DNA from: Silene conica
Lineage: Eukaryota > Streptophyta > Magnoliopsida > Caryophyllales > Caryophyllaceae
Assembly (NCBI GenBank): GCA_029255685.2
Contig: CM055313.2
Location: 26,327,079-26,391,078 of the forward strand
Length of the DNA: 64,000 nt
Reading direction: 5' to 3'
The position numbers and the translations under genes are program-made. The notes beneath the pieces were generated by a model. That model had not been told where the DNA came from and did no database searches. It saw only the letters and a program-made list of their open reading frames with translations. Positions 48,186 to 61,338 of the stretch are shown here, piece by piece. Numbering within the stretch: the first letter of the stretch is position 1; each line of letters opens with the position of its first letter.

Positions 48186-48519
48186 GACTATCCCAAGCAA
48201 GGTCAATTGCTAGGTCAATTGCTTGCTTGGATCAAGTTAATTACAACTAAGTGCAAATTAGTATTGACCTAATGGTGTTGAGGGTCAATTTGTGACCCAA
48301 GGTGGAGTAAATTGACTCCCCAATTAACCCCTTATGTGGCACATTCTCATTGGTTACAAATTAGAAAAAGGGAAAAAAAGAAAAGAAAAACTATATTATT
48401 GACTCGTTTAAATCGACTTTCTGCTTGGGATGGTAAAAGAGGGTCAATGTCAATAAGGTGAGATTAAGGAGTAATACGTTATTGACTCGATTAAATCGAC
48501 CTTTTGCTTGGGAATGGTC
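48186..48519. mobile_element. Harbinger/Tourist-like MITE (334 bp)
   Basis: Imperfect TIRs GACTATCCCAAGCAAGG and, inverted, GACCATTCCCAAGCAAAAGG are flanked by TTA on both sides (48183-48185, 48520-48522), as expected for PIF/Harbinger. A GACTCG/TAAATCGAC motif is repeated inside. No coding capacity. Confidence 0.75.
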
Positions 48520-48890
48520 TTAAGGGGTTGTGTGGGAAAGAGAATTCATTTACCGCCTAACAGAAGAGCAGGTTCAATTCCCAGACAAATATATGCAACC
48601 TCAAATACAAAGACAAGAGGTATATTTCTTTTGTATACGTTGTGGGCATTGGTTGGGGATTGGTTTTTCTACTGCGGCATGTAAAAATATGGCACAAAAT
48701 ACGCATATATTGGGGTGGCATGCACCGTCACTCGTGAGTGTGTGAACATTTTCTTGCATTTTTTTTAAAAACGAATACAACCTCATTGTTAGTATCTTTA
48801 CTGATGGGATGTTAATCTTTGATTTGGAATTACCAAAAATATAAAGAAGCTGAGCCCTTTGTTGTAAATTTGGATGGATGAATAGCTAGC

Positions 48891-49050
48891 CAACAGGTCT
48901 TGTTTGTGACCTTTCACAAAAAGGGAGATGAGACAAGGTAGGGCACCATTTATGTGTTTTTCCACTCACCTTTCATGGGTATTTTGTGAGAGAAAACGGA
49001 ATTCGTCACAAACTTGTGACGAATACCGCCGTTACAAATGAGAATTTGTA
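48891..49050. mobile_element. Diverged Mutator-like MITE, copy 4
   Basis: It shares the TATTTTGTGAGAGAAAACGG, CGTCACAA...TTGTGACG and AATGAGAATTTGT blocks with the MITEs at 60838, 61339 and 61873, and its flanks ATAGCTAGC / TTAGCTAAA could be a decayed 9-bp TSD. Confidence 0.6.
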
Positions 49051-49223
49051 TTAGCTAAAATGCACAATGTAGTACCCCATGTGTTAATTATTACCACCGT
49101 AAAATTTAGTTTCATTGTTAAATGCTTTCATCCCATCCAGAAAACTTGCGCGATTTTTGATGTACATTTTCATGATTATACCACTCTTGGTGCCTAATTT
49201 ATTGATAATTGATAATCTGTGGC

Positions 49224-49322
49224 AGTTCTCTTTTTTCATTGACCTCTGATACTCTCAAGAAGGTCTTCACTAGCCAGGCTTTAACTGAAGTTCTTCTGAG
49301 CATTCTTCATGCGGTAAATACT
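49224..49322 (+). pseudogene. Possible host gene exon remnant
   Basis: Between an AG at about 49225 and a GTAAAT donor-like site at 49317 the frame encodes SLTSDTLKKVFTSQALTEVL and a few more residues, a plausible helical exon. A second block after TTGCAG at 49707 reads DGVVAIRGAIYHVLTLDTI, but the splice phase between the two does not clearly fit. I do not recognise the protein. It could equally be chance. Confidence 0.25.
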
Positions 49323-50304
49323 GAATCTGTTATATACGTATGTATATGTCCCCGTTTTTCACATTCTCGTGGCCTTTTTCCCAGTTGTCGTCCTTTCCTC
49401 ACGTCTTGCTTAGGGTCTATACCTTGCTAAGGCATGCATATTTTTCATTTGTTTCTTTTAAGAATTATAAGCAGTTAGTAGAAGACAACTTCTATTTACA
49501 TTTGCAATTGTTCATTTCCTTTTTCCTGACGCCTCTACGAGTCAACCAATTTTATCCAAGTAAGGGATTCACTATTTCCCTTTTTCCGTTCTCTTTAAAT
49601 TCTCATCCATACAACAACTTTCTTAGGAAGTACTGTATATTAAAAGGCTTTCATTTTATATCTTTTCTTGGTGCCTAATTTATTTTTCCCTTGGACCGTG
49701 TTTGCAGATGGTGTGGTGGCTATTCGTGGCGCCATTTATCATGTCCTTACTCTAGATACTATTGTTTACTTGTTTAAAGGTTCTGGTTCGGAGATTTAAT
49801 CCCAAAGAAGCCCGGATCAGAAGCTTAGAAGTTAGGCTTAAGACAAGAGGTATCTATCTATCTGAAGTACATGTAATTGATTTTTCGATTTGTAGGTCAT
49901 CTATGTTTTAGCTGACGACCTTGTTGTATAGACTTCACCTGGTTGAATGTATTAAATTTGTTTGTATAGACCAGTTCAATGCTCTTAAATCTCACCTGAA
50001 TTTTCATTGTTAAAGGAACCTTTTTGTTTATCTTATTCTGTGTTCGCTAATCGATGGTTCCAACATTTTGAGAAGGATAAAGATATGAACTTATGATACA
50101 TTTTTCGTTATGTTAGACTTCTTTTGTTTTGTTGTAAAGTATTGAAATTATAAAAATGATGCACATAAATAGAGTTTTAGGTATCTGACTGTAAAAACGG
50201 TGTCCTTTAATAGTCCATTATCCCAACAATAAAGCTATTGATCCATTAGATGATCAAATTCACGACTGCTATATATATGTATGGCCACACTTATCCTTTA
50301 TGAT
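49323..50304. other. Unassigned sequence
   Basis: AT-rich with short T-rich frames. Apart from the possible exon near 49707 I see nothing definite. Confidence 0.3.
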
Positions 50305-50574
50305 GTCATTCTCTAAGAAGCACAGACACGGCAAAATTTTCATCTCCGCGTGTTCGACACGTGTCGGACACGGACACGCGTGGGACACGGCTCCAAACGT
50401 GTCGGACACCTCAAAAACCGTGTGGCCGGTTTTTTTTTGAACCAAACGTGTCTGACACGGTCTGTTTGTTATGGACACGGTCTGTGTCCCTGGGACACGC
50501 CTAATATATAGAAATCACAAAATTCCTAAATCAGAATTCAATGTAATTGAAAACCTAATTTATAGCAAACCCTT

Positions 50575-50697
50575 ATTCTGTCACCTCCTTCTCACTGCCG
50601 TCACCCTCGCCGTCACCCTCGCCCTCGCCGACCGGACGTCGCCTCCTTCCCTCGCCCTCGTCGGCCGGACGCCGCCTCATTCGTCACTGTTGTTCAG
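50575..50697 (+). other. GC-rich exon-like block in the hAT element
   Basis: It contrasts with AT-rich surroundings and holds two similar units (GCCCTCGCCGACCGGACGTC and GCCCTCGTCGGCCGGACGCC). It ends in a good splice-donor match. No homologue is recognised, so capture of a host 5' exon is only a guess. Confidence 0.3.
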
Positions 50698-50729
50698 GTA
50701 ATAATTTTGTTATTCTTAATTGAAAGTAT

Positions 50730-51983
50730 TGTTGGGAAATGTGTCCTCAACAATAGTGCGATCACGTAATTAAATCTCATGACGAGAATGCGCAAGGGAT
50801 GATACGAAATATATTAGTCAACTGACAAACATTAATCGGTAATGATTGGCTAGCTAGAGTTTGACATTACTGTCGTATGACGGTGGTGGTCAGTTGATCC
50901 CTTTAGGTCACACCAATAGGACAATTCCCTAAATTGATAAAGTGATCAAATGTATATTGATACGATTTGATCATATTCCTTAAACTCGTATATCGAGAAA
51001 TCAAAGGTTAAATCTTATTGTAAGATTTATGTTTATAATTGAAACGTGTCAATTGTTAAACTATAAACGATATTTTATAATATCGTGATTAGAATGAATC
51101 GGGTTGTATATTAATACAAAGGTGGTAAATCGTATTGACGATTATCATAAAATAACCATTTTATACTAGTAACTATGAATTACTTGTCAATTGATAAATA
51201 TGATTTATTTAATTATATACAATATTTATACGATAAATATTTATATGTTTAAATTAAGATAATTGTATTTGATTACCTTGTGACATATAAGATGTCACAT
51301 AATGTACAATTTTACAATTGACAAATTTATAAAATGAATACCATTTTATGTTTAAGTTGGGCGGCTAAGTGGAAGTGGTTATGGGTGATTATTGTGTGTT
51401 AAACAAACTTTAATCATTGTGTTTAAAGCATGCCTTGGAAACACTACATAAGCCACCCTAAGATGCATGGGTAGAGAAGTTGTCTCCCCTTGTGACTCCC
51501 CATACCCGGCCACCCAAAAACCCTAGCCACACTTCATAAATATTGTGGAATGCTCGCAATTAATTGTAATCCTAATGCTTGAAAATTTTTCTAAGGGTGA
51601 GAAAAATATTAAGCTCAAATCCTCTAATATTATTATTGTGAGAATAATAAAATACTAATAATAATAAGTTATAATATTAGTATATTAATTCTAATTAAGA
51701 GATTAGAATTGTTTTAAGGAAAACCGATTTTTGGTACTAGCATACTCAAGTTTTCGGTTCAATCAAAGGGTGTCTTGGTGCATCACTAAGGAGGTGTTCT
51801 TGTTGAATACTTGGAGGATCATCTTAGCATTTTGTTTGGACCGTGTGTAAGGGTTCAAATCTTTCCTATTTCCGCATAAGATTTAGCATGCATAAGATCT
51901 AAAAGTTTATTTATTAAAATGTTTATTAAGATTTTGTTTAGTATGACTAAAATAATTAGTTTATGAGATAACTATACCTAACA
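50730..51983 (+). repeat. Family C 5' LTR
   Basis: 1254 bp, TG...CA, followed after 2 nt by the primer site. Confidence 0.95.
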
Positions 51984-51985
51984 AT

Positions 51986-51997
51986 TGGTATCAGAGC
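51986..51997 (+). promoter_or_regulatory. Primer-binding site of the C element (iMet)
   Basis: TGGTATCAGAGC, complementary to the initiator tRNA-Met 3' end. Confidence 0.92.
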
Positions 51998-54400
51998 AAC
52001 AAGGTTGTTTGCATGCTTTCCGTTTATATTTTTACGGAGTTATTAGGATAACAAAATAAAATTTGATATTTCATTTCGTATATGATATGGCCGAAATAAT
52101 TTGTGCATGAATACCTACTGATTCTAAAATGTTTTTAGGATATTTGGAATATATTTTGCATATATATTGTTCATTGGTATTTTTATTCTCGGTTTTTATT
52201 AATTTTAATGGTTAAAAATTGTTTATTTTGGGAAAAATAGTTAAAATCATCTTTTGGCCGAGATTTTTCACATGTATATCGAATTTTCGTAAATTCTGGA
52301 CTTATAATACATGGGATATGAATTTTAAATGTTAAAATGAAATAAGATGAATAAAAATGGGTTTGTATAGTTATATTACGAATTTGACTATAAAAATTTA
52401 TGAGTATGTCACATGCAATATTTAAAATGTATGCTAAATTTTCCAGAAAATTATCTGATATATTGCATTATTATAGATTTTTAATGTCAAAATCGGGTAA
52501 TTAGTGACATTATTTCGACTTTAATAGTTTAAGTTGGAATTTGGCCATAAAAATTTAACACGATGTCATATATAATATTTCCAGCATGTATAAAAATTTC
52601 GAGATTTTTATTTAATTTTATGCTTGAGAAAAAATTTTAAAGGTTAAAATTGTGCGATATATGACGAAAATCGTTTAAAAATTGCAATAGTTGTTAAAAT
52701 GGCCGGAAAATTTAACTCATAATAGTCATATATGATATGTTCATCACCATAATTATCTTTGGAGCCAAAAGTTTCTGTTTTATTTAATTTTAATTTCTTA
52801 AAAGGTTGCATTTAAAATTGAATAATAAGAGTCATATTTATTAAAATTTCGGCTCATTGGGCAGTGTTCCATTTAATTTTCTGTCCATTTCATGTTCTTA
52901 AAGTATTTTGGAAAGTGTAAAATATTATTAGTATTTTATTTGCATTTATGGAGCTAATTATTTAATTTTCCGATTTAAAATGCTCATTTTACGTCTTATT
53001 TTCGAAATATATGTTAAAACCGCATAAATACGACGGAGTAATATTTTAAAGTTCTGAAATTTTAAGAACATTCTAGATTTTTCAAATTTTGAATTTTGAA
53101 ATTTTCGAAATTTTTATGACTCTTTTTGATTTTTATATTATTTTTCCCGTAAAACCGAGTAATACCGAACAATATTATTATAATAAGTTAAGTCATGTCA
53201 AAGTTTGAGTAAGACTAAATTTTGAAACCTAAAAGAGTTGGGATGATTAACTTAAGAGTGAATTCCGATTCACATTATGCATAGTGTTGTTAAACGTTAA
53301 AACACGCAATTCCATAAAACCGAGGTATACGATAACTATTTATATAATTGATATTTAAATAGGACGATTTGGCTTAGGGTTTGCATGATAGTTCATATAT
53401 TCATAAGCATTGCATATTTTAATTATGAATGTCATGATTTTATTTACGTAATTTTGGATTATGTAATTTACTTAGTATGGCCTTAGTTTTAAATCGGTAT
53501 TTCCCGTAATGTAAGAGGTTACCGATTCGGATGTAATTAATGTGATCTCATATCACTTTATTTATTGTTTTCTATTTTATAATGTATAAACTAGACTAGA
53601 AAAGTTGTAATTTTTGTAAATTCCGGAGATCCTTGAAGACGGTGCCATTCGGAAAGGAGTTCCGACCAAGACGGTGTTTACCTTGGGAAGCGTGCCTCGT
53701 GAAGTTCAAGGGGCCAAAGGAGTTGGTTTCCGAATTTGTACTTTTATTATTTCTTTTCTAGGAAAGGCCATACTAGGGTTTATTATTTTTATGCTTTTAT
53801 TTAAATTATATATATTTGCATGCATAGCCAAATCGTCATATATCATGTCATACATCTCTTTCGATTTTATCGACCTAGTCAATAATTTTATCGATAATTC
53901 ACCGACTTAGTTCACTTAAACGGAGATAGATAATAAAATTTGACTAGATCTCTTACATATGAATATTGAGACTTAGTCTTACAAAATAGTATGGACCCAT
54001 GAATCTCTTCTTCACAAGAATGTAGGCTCGGCTAAACCGGGGTGCTAAAATTGTCACGTTGGGTAAGTGGGGTAATAAGATTACACCTTGAAATTTGGTC
54101 GATCTCAACGAAAGTATTCGTAACCGTAGTTGCAATAAGTTCGGGCTAAAGACGATTTTTAGAAAATTGTCGATCGGGAGTTCTAAGGTAGAACCGATTA
54201 AAAGGTTAATCCACCAAATTATACCAATGCGGGATGAATCGGCTATACCGTTCCCGAATTAGTATGGGTTTGGGTCTCGGGATTGTTTACTTAATTAGGT
54301 AAAAGATCATTAAGTAAATAAACTAAACTTGTTTAAAATTTTTTACGAGTTTTGAAAATGACGTTGTTTGAATTCCTTCATTTTTATTGTAGTTTAATTT
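51998..54400 (+). other. Long leader of the C element, no gene
   Basis: About 2.4 kb of AT-rich sequence between primer site and gag, longer than in typical autonomous copia elements. The frame at 53674-53910 shows no domain. Confidence 0.6.
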
Positions 54401-54412
54401 TCAACATCAACA

Positions 54413-55285
54413 ATGGCTACCAACGCTCCACTCTCACTAACGTTTCATGGCTTCGATCCTTTATGGATCGTTGCAAACTCGATAAGCATGGTTCCAATTT
54501 TAAGGATTGGGATGCGCAATTACTTTTGGCCGCTCAAGATGACGATAAGACTCGTTACCTATCCGAAGCCGCTCCGACCGCTCGTTCCGCGGTCCAAACT
54601 CGTGAGGCCTATGAAGCCTACATGAAAGAATCATCCGCTCTTAAGAATGTGCTTATCTTCTCCATGGAGCCGGATCTCCAAAGGAGTATGATTAAGTTAA
54701 CCACATCATATGAGATATACACCAAGCTTGCGACAATGTTTTCGCAAACTCCGAGGGTGATACAATATGAGGCGGCTTCCGCCTTCTTCGACGTTTGCAT
54801 GAAGGAAGGGCAAAAGATAAGCCCTCATGTGCTCAAACTAGTTGAGCTCGCGGAGACTCTAAAAGTGCAAGGAGTTGATGTTCCCGACTCTCTCATCATT
54901 GACCGACGCGAGTTCTTCACTCACTCTATAAGGTGAAATCGTATGCACAATTCCGGGTGAATTTTAATATGCGAAATCAAGAGACCACATTGGATGAATT
55001 GCATAAGATGCTCGTCCAAGCCGAGAGGAATATGGGACTTCATGAAAGTTCCACTAAAGATGTCTTGAACATCGAGAACAAGGGGAAAACAAGCTTCAAA
55101 AGGAATGCCTTCAAGGGCAAGGGCAAGAAAACGTTCAAGCCCAAACCGACCAAAGAAAAGACCTTTTCGAAAGGTGCTTCCACCTCATCTTCGAAATCCG
55201 AAGACAAGTGTCATTATTGCACGAGGATAGGACATACATTGGAAGCTTAATTGCCCCAAATACTTAAGTGATCTCAAAAATGGAA
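54413..55285 (+). pseudogene. Copia-type gag (UBN2-like) with frameshifts
   Basis: The likely start is ATG 54413 (MATNAPLSLTFHGFDP). The frame changes near 54460 into DKHGSNFKDWDAQLLLAAQD, with the LKNVLIFSMEPDLQRSMI and ATMFSQTPRVIQYEAASAFF blocks of copia-type gag. A further break near 54905-54935 leads into FRVNFNMRNQETTLDELHKM and a Lys-rich tail. The nucleocapsid knuckle begins CHYCTRIGH, but an ACAT duplication at 55229-55236 shifts the frame, so the final Cys of the CCHC motif (in WKLNCPKYL) is read only in another frame. The protein is not functional as read; related intact copies would have to supply Gag. Confidence 0.85.
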
Positions 55286-57700
55286 AGGCAACCGCCGTAG
55301 GTAATAATTTTCATTTAAATTCATGTCATTTATCAACTTATGTATAGTGATACAAATTTGTTGATATTAACCCTTTTTAATTGTTTTACAGGGCCACCTC
55401 CTAATGATAAGGGCAAGGAGAAGGAAGCATGAAGTTCCTTACTTGGATGACTATGGTAGCATCCAATTGATCGAAGACTTGAAGAGCTAGGCTCTAATTT
55501 TCATATTGTCTTCTTTCATATTTTGCATTTTATAGAAAAATTTATTTTCTTGTAAGATAAGGATTCAAATCCTAAAACAATGGTTGTAATTTTGGATATT
55601 AGTGACTTGGTTTTCAACCCAAGTCACTACTTTTGTTCTTAATCAATTACTTGATTTCAAAAATAAATTGCATACCTTGTTAAAACATGAATAATGGTGA
55701 TTTTATCACGCAATAAGAAACATTGATACGATCAATATAATATAATCAAAGTGTTGATTAAAACGGAGAACTACACCCCATGAGATACTTTCAATCAAAA
55801 TGAGACATCATTAGTTCATTATAAGATTTTCATTTTAAGTGAAAATGAGAATGAGTTCAACACATCTATATAACTTTTCAATCATTCAAATACATTGGTT
55901 TAATCGAAAATAGCTATCCTTATACGAATAAAGGTTATTGTTATAAGGATAGAGTGGGAGAAAGTTTTTTCGCCCGCAGACCAATGAAATAAATGTAGGT
56001 TCTTAGAGAAGAATCCCACAAGGGAGTCTTAAGAAGAACCCTAAATGAAGAAACAAAGAAACTACGAGAGGACACTGAAGAAACTACGGGAGGACACTAG
56101 AGGAAATGTTCCTTATGTTCATTGTTTCAAAGAGAGGAGACATGAAACCCCGTATGAAATCGGAAGGAAAACGGTTCCTTAATAAAAGATGTTTCTAAAG
56201 TTATAAGATAAAAGAGAAGAAATCATCTCAATTCTCTCAATGTAGTTATAAGGGAATATCATGTCATTTTCGTCTCGAGGAAACGAAGACATGAAAGATG
56301 TGATGTTGATTGAATGAAGATAGATCACTATAGTGATAGTGATAATGATTCAAGTAATAAATAAAGATTTACATGCGAGAAATGAAAGGTTCATTTAAGA
56401 GATCGAGTGATATTGTTTTTAGTGGGAGCGATATTCATTAAAGAATTAAACCCACCATTTAGAGAGGATGGGTGATTCTTTAAAGTGTAAAGAATAAGAG
56501 GTTCTCAATTCTAGATGAACAAATACCTTATATCATAAGATGATGGAGCTTGACGGGAAGGTTTATTATATTGATAATAAAAGGTCGCCCATTAGAAATC
56601 AAAGTGGTTAAATTGAATAAAGCCTTGATCATATAGCCAAGATGTTTGAAAATAGTAAGAGTGATGAAATCATAAATAACTACAATATAGATTTCAGTAC
56701 ATAAGTGACTAGATAATTTCGAGTGATTCTTTAATCCCTCTAGTATATCAATACATCACGAGTTATAAGATAACAGTGAGAGCTTTCCTCAGGAAAGGAA
56801 ACTCAAGATCTAGAAAGATTTCTAGACATGTACTCAAATAAAATCATATTATACGAGATAATATGAGTGAGAAGGAGTCCAAAATTTGTAAGTTTTGCAA
56901 TCATGAATAAAAGGTTATTCGCAAAACACTAATACAAATAGATGATCGTGCATCAAATGCAATGAAATAGTATTGACTACTTTGCATGACAATGTCATTT
57001 GAGTTATAATTAACTCAAAATAAAAGATACTTTGTCAAAATCCAAATGGGTTGTAAGAGACAATATTGAACCCCATAAAGTGAACTGGATTGACTTAGTA
57101 TAGCCCATGGCCGCTTACATGAGGTGACGTCTCAAAGCGACTAGAATGTGAGGCGACTGATGGCAAGTTCAAGTGCCATAGAGTCATATGTGATGACTAG
57201 TCGATCACATAGGCAGACTGCAAGAGACACTCTGTCGGGCAAAGTGACCGCTTATAGAGTTCTGGAAATTTTATAATAGCCGGGTCGTGGCGAGAGCTGC
57301 TATAGTATTCTTGTGAGTCAATTCTTAGACTAAAGACTACTCTCCCAAGATGGTACAGTTTAGGCATAACCTTGATCCATTCTCTACGACTTTTCGTAAC
57401 TGGAGTCAAATGGGATTGCTTTGAGTTGTGACTGACTGTGATTGATTGAAGGAAGTAGTGCGATAGAAATTGTCCACCCCTTGTCAGGGTTGTTCAAATC
57501 TCAAGGCCACTCGAGGAGAAGTTAACTGGAAAAGTGTGGCCACGCTCGGAAGGTATCTGTGGTAGATAATTCCGGTCAAACAGTTATTCTCCGATCCAGA
57601 TCGAGGAAATCACTCATGATATGATCGAATGCAAGTACGACCTTAGAGAGACACCTTGCATTGAGTGGGAGATTGTAATAGGACAAGAGAATTGGTGACG
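55286..57700 (+). other. C interior downstream of gag, no gene
   Basis: Where pol would be expected there is 2.4 kb with no integrase, RT or RNase H motif in any frame. The last 250 bp have a less AT-rich composition and lead into the polypurine tract. Confidence 0.65.
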
Positions 57701-57702
57701 CA

Positions 57703-57727
57703 CACTTGTCGAGGACAAGTGGGAGAT
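57703..57727 (+). promoter_or_regulatory. Hairpin plus polypurine tract before the C 3' LTR
   Basis: A perfect 8-bp stem (CACTTGTC / GACAAGTG) with loop GAG; its 3' arm runs into GTGGGAGAT, the polypurine tract, and the LTR starts 6 nt after the stem. Confidence 0.75.
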
Positions 57728-58981
57728 TGTTGGGAAATGTGTCCTCAACAATAGTGCGATCACGTAATTAAATCTCATGACGAGAATGCGCAAGGGATGA
57801 TACGAAATATATTAGTCAACTGACCAACATTAATCGGTAATGATTGGCTAGCTAGAGTTTGACATTACTGTCGTATGACGGTGGTGGTCAGTTGATCCCT
57901 TTAGATCACACCTATAGGACAATTCCCTAAATTGATAAAGTGATCAAATGTATATTGATACGATTTGATCATATTCCTTAAACTCGTATATCGAGAAATC
58001 AGAGGTTAAATCTTATTGTAAGATTTATGTTTATAATTGAAACGTGTCAATTGTTAAACTATAAACGAAATTTTATAATATCGTGATTAGAATGAATCGG
58101 GTTGTATATTAATACAAAGGTGGTAAATCGTATTGACGATTATCATAAAATAACCATTTTATACTAGTAACTATGAATTACTTGTCAATTGATAAATATG
58201 ATTTATTTAATTATATACAATATTTATACGATAAATATTTATATGTTTAAATTAAGATAATTGTATTTTATTACCTTGTGACATATAAGATGTCACATAA
58301 TGTACAATTTTACAATTGACAAATTTATAAAATGAGTACCATTTTATGTTTAAGTTGGGCGGCTAAGTGGAAGTGGTTATGGGTGATTATTGTGTGTTAA
58401 ACAAACTTTAATCATTGTGTTTAAAGCATGCCTTGGAAACACTACATAAGCCACCCTAAGATGCATGGGTAGAGAAGTTGTCTCCCCTTGTGACTCCCCA
58501 TACCCGGCCACCCAAAAACCCTAGCCACACTTCATAAATACTGTGGAATGCTCACAATTAATTGTAATCCTAATGCTTGAAAATTTTTCGAAGGGTGAGA
58601 AAAATATTAACATCAAATCCTCTAATATTATTATTGTGAGAATAATAAAATACTAATAATAATAAGTTATAATATTAGTATATTAATTCTAATTACGAGA
58701 TTAGAATTGTTTTAAGGAAAACCGATTTTTGGTACTAGCATACTCAAGTTTTCGGTTCAATCAAAGGGTGTCTTGGTGCATCACTAAGGAGGTGTTCTTG
58801 TTGAATACTTGGAGGATCATCCTAGCATTTCGTTTGGACCGTGTGTAAGGGTTCGAATCTTTCCTATTTCCGCATAAGATTTAGCATGCATAAGATCTAA
58901 AAGTTTATTTATTAAAATGTTTATTAAGATTTTGTTTAGTATGACTAAAATAATTAGTTTATGAGATAACTAAACCTAACA
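57728..58981 (+). repeat. Family C 3' LTR
   Basis: 1254 bp, nearly identical to the 5' LTR. Confidence 0.95.
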
Positions 58982-59721
58982 AGTATGACAAAGGAGGGAG
59001 AGGGTTAGGGAGTATTTGAGGGTAAGTAGATGTCGGTTGCTATAGATAGGACATGTGAGGGTGAATTTTGATACTTATTATTGATTTGGTTAGGAAATAT
59101 GGGTTAGAGAAATGAGATATTCGGTTTTATTTATTTCGCCCAATTTACACATGGATATGTAGTTGTATAATCTTAATTTAGTAATATTAAATGGGTTGTT
59201 AATTAATTTACTTGACTTGTGAAGCGTTGTTTCAGACTTTCATAGTTGCTGTTTTGGATAAGTTTCAGACTTTCAGACCGTTGTTATTGTTGTTTGGGTT
59301 TATATTTTGTAGACGATATTCACTTTGATTACTATGGATTCAAGTGGGGGTTTGTAAATTAGAATCTTAAACCATTTATGCTTGATGATATTTGTAATTT
59401 AGAATCTTAAGCCATTTATACTTTTTATTTATTTTGTAAGACTTGAATGTTTATTTAAATTTCGGTTGTAATTTGAACTTTTTATTTTGTAACACATATC
59501 TGATTTTGACGTATAAGATATTTGTATTGGTTGTCATTTCAGGACTCATTTACCTTTAAATGACCAAAGTTTAGATGTTGGTTGGAATGTGCTTTAAATT
59601 TCCTTTTTTTTAATATGTATATTGATTTTTTTTTTGCCGTGTCCCGTGTCAAAATTTTGGGCTGCCGTGTCCGTGTCCGTGTCCGTGTTCGTGTCCGTTT
59701 TCGTGCAACCTAGGTCATTAT

Positions 59722-60550
59722 ACATAATGAAATTTAGTACAAATTCATTCCACAACAGATAAGATATATAAGCGGTTTAAATAAATATAATACACAAATT
59801 TAGTAGATAATGTCTGCATTCTGAAAGCTTTACTAATACGACATGATACCCTGAGATTCCGCGCGTATCGGGCGCGGAGAAGCAACTAGTGACTAACAAT
59901 ATACTACAAAATATATAGTGTGTATAAGATATGGGGTGAGCAGGAAACTAAATAGATAATAGGTTGACACATGTCAATAGTGGTTCTTCTTTTATACTTA
60001 TATAAATAGATGATCTTACCTACCTTAATCATGTAATCACACGTCTCCTAATGGCACTCTAATGCCTTATTACTTTCCTAATCACTTTAGGAAACTCCAT
60101 ACATATAATAATAGTAATAAAATATATCTTAATCCATTTAAGAAGATTTTGGAAACTTCCGTATAACCGAATAACCTAATAAAATCAATATATATAATTA
60201 AAAGAAGCTTTTTTTAAGCACGTGGTAGTTTTCACCTTTTACAAAACACTTATTTATAAATAAGGATATATTTACAATTTTTCAAATAGAATTAGGAGAT
60301 AATTAATTATTTACAATTTTTCTATTAGAATTAGAAAATTATAAAATAGTTGTTTAAATTATAATTTATTTATAATTTTCCTATTAGAATTAGAAAAGAA
60401 GAAAATAATAAATTATCTACAGTTTTTTTCAATAGATTTAAAAAAATAAAAAATAGCTGATTATTTATAATTTTCCTATTAAATTTAGAACATTATTATT
60501 CTTTAATATTTGTATACTAACTATTTAAGGTTATTAACTTTATTCAACGT
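59722..60550. other. AT-rich sequence, no gene seen
   Basis: Only short frames and repeated CAATTTTTCTATTAGAATTAG-like AT motifs (60270-60480) are present. Confidence 0.4.
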
Positions 60551-60837
60551 TTTTATTAAAAATGAAAATCGGAAATGAATTGGAATAATAGATTATTTAC
60601 AATTTTCCTATTAGACTTAGAACATTATTCTTTAATATTTATATATATACTTACTATTTAAGGTTATTAACGTTATTCGGTGTTTCTATTAAAAATGCAA
60701 ATGTGAAAGCGAAAGAAAGAACAAATTTAGTTTATCTTTGTCTTAACATTAAAATGAGTAAAAAAATAGTCTCACAGGGATATAAAAGTAATAAGACAAA
60801 TTTGTTACTTCTTCTTATACATTATATTCTTATCTTT

Positions 60838-61033
60838 TAGTAAGTCTTCCTTGTAACGGGTCACCATTTGTGACGGATATTTTGTGAGATAAAATGGATA
60901 CAAAATGAGTTAGTGGAGAAAGGGGACCACATGAATAGTGTCAGAGAGAGAAAAAAAATGGGTATTTTAGGAGAGAAAACGGTATCCGTCACAAGTTTGT
61001 GACGGATATCGCCGTCACAAATGAGAATTTGTG
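60838..61033. mobile_element. Mutator-like MITE, copy 1 (196 bp)
   Basis: TIRs TAGTAAGTCTTCCTTGTAAC and, inverted, CACAAATTCTCATTTGTGAC are imperfect; the 9-bp TSD CTTATCTTT is perfect (60829-60837, 61034-61042). A 9-bp TSD fits the Mutator superfamily. Internal GTGACGG/CCGTCAC repeats. Confidence 0.8.
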
Positions 61034-61338
61034 CTTATCTTTTACATATTATTTTATTAAAAATGAAAATCGGAAATGAATTGGAATAATAGATTATTTA
61101 CAATTTTCCTATTAGACTTAGAACATTATTCTTTAATATTTATATATATACTTACTATTTAAGGTTATTAACGTTATTCGGTGTTTCTATTAAAAATGAA
61201 AATGGGAAAGCGAAAGAAAGAACTAATTTAGTTTATCTTTGTCTTAACATTAAAATGAGTAAAAAAATAGTCTCACAGGGATATAAAAGTAATAAGACAA
61301 ATTTGTTACTTCTTCTTATACATTATATTCTTATCTTT

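Larger units (their letters stand above)
50730..58981 (+). mobile_element. Complete family C LTR retrotransposon, gag-only, 8.25 kb
   Basis: Two 1254-bp LTRs (TGTTGGGAAATGTGTCC...CCTAACA) with perfect TSDs AGTAT (50725-50729 and 58982-58986), an iMet primer site and a polypurine tract. My count by eye gives about 17 differences between the LTRs (near 1.4%), so insertion is recent. The interior has a degenerate copia-type gag but no protease, integrase, RT or RNase H. Confidence 0.95.
50313..59713. mobile_element. hAT-like element with GGACACG-rich ends, split by a C retroelement
   Basis: The termini CTAAGAAGCACAGACACGG and, inverted, CTAGGTTGCACGAAAACGG are similar, and 8-bp flanks GTCATTCT (50305-50312) and GTCATTAT (59714-59721) fit a TSD with one change. 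Both ends have dense GTGTCC/GGACAC repeats. Without the 8.25-kb C insertion it is about 1.14 kb. A Ser/Pro-encoding GC-rich block (50575-50697) ending at CAG/GTAATA could be a captured first exon. Confidence 0.7.

Noticed and set aside
48530..48745. 71-codon frame after the Harbinger-like MITE
   Set aside because: No domain, no splice or neighbour support; frames of this length are expected by chance here.
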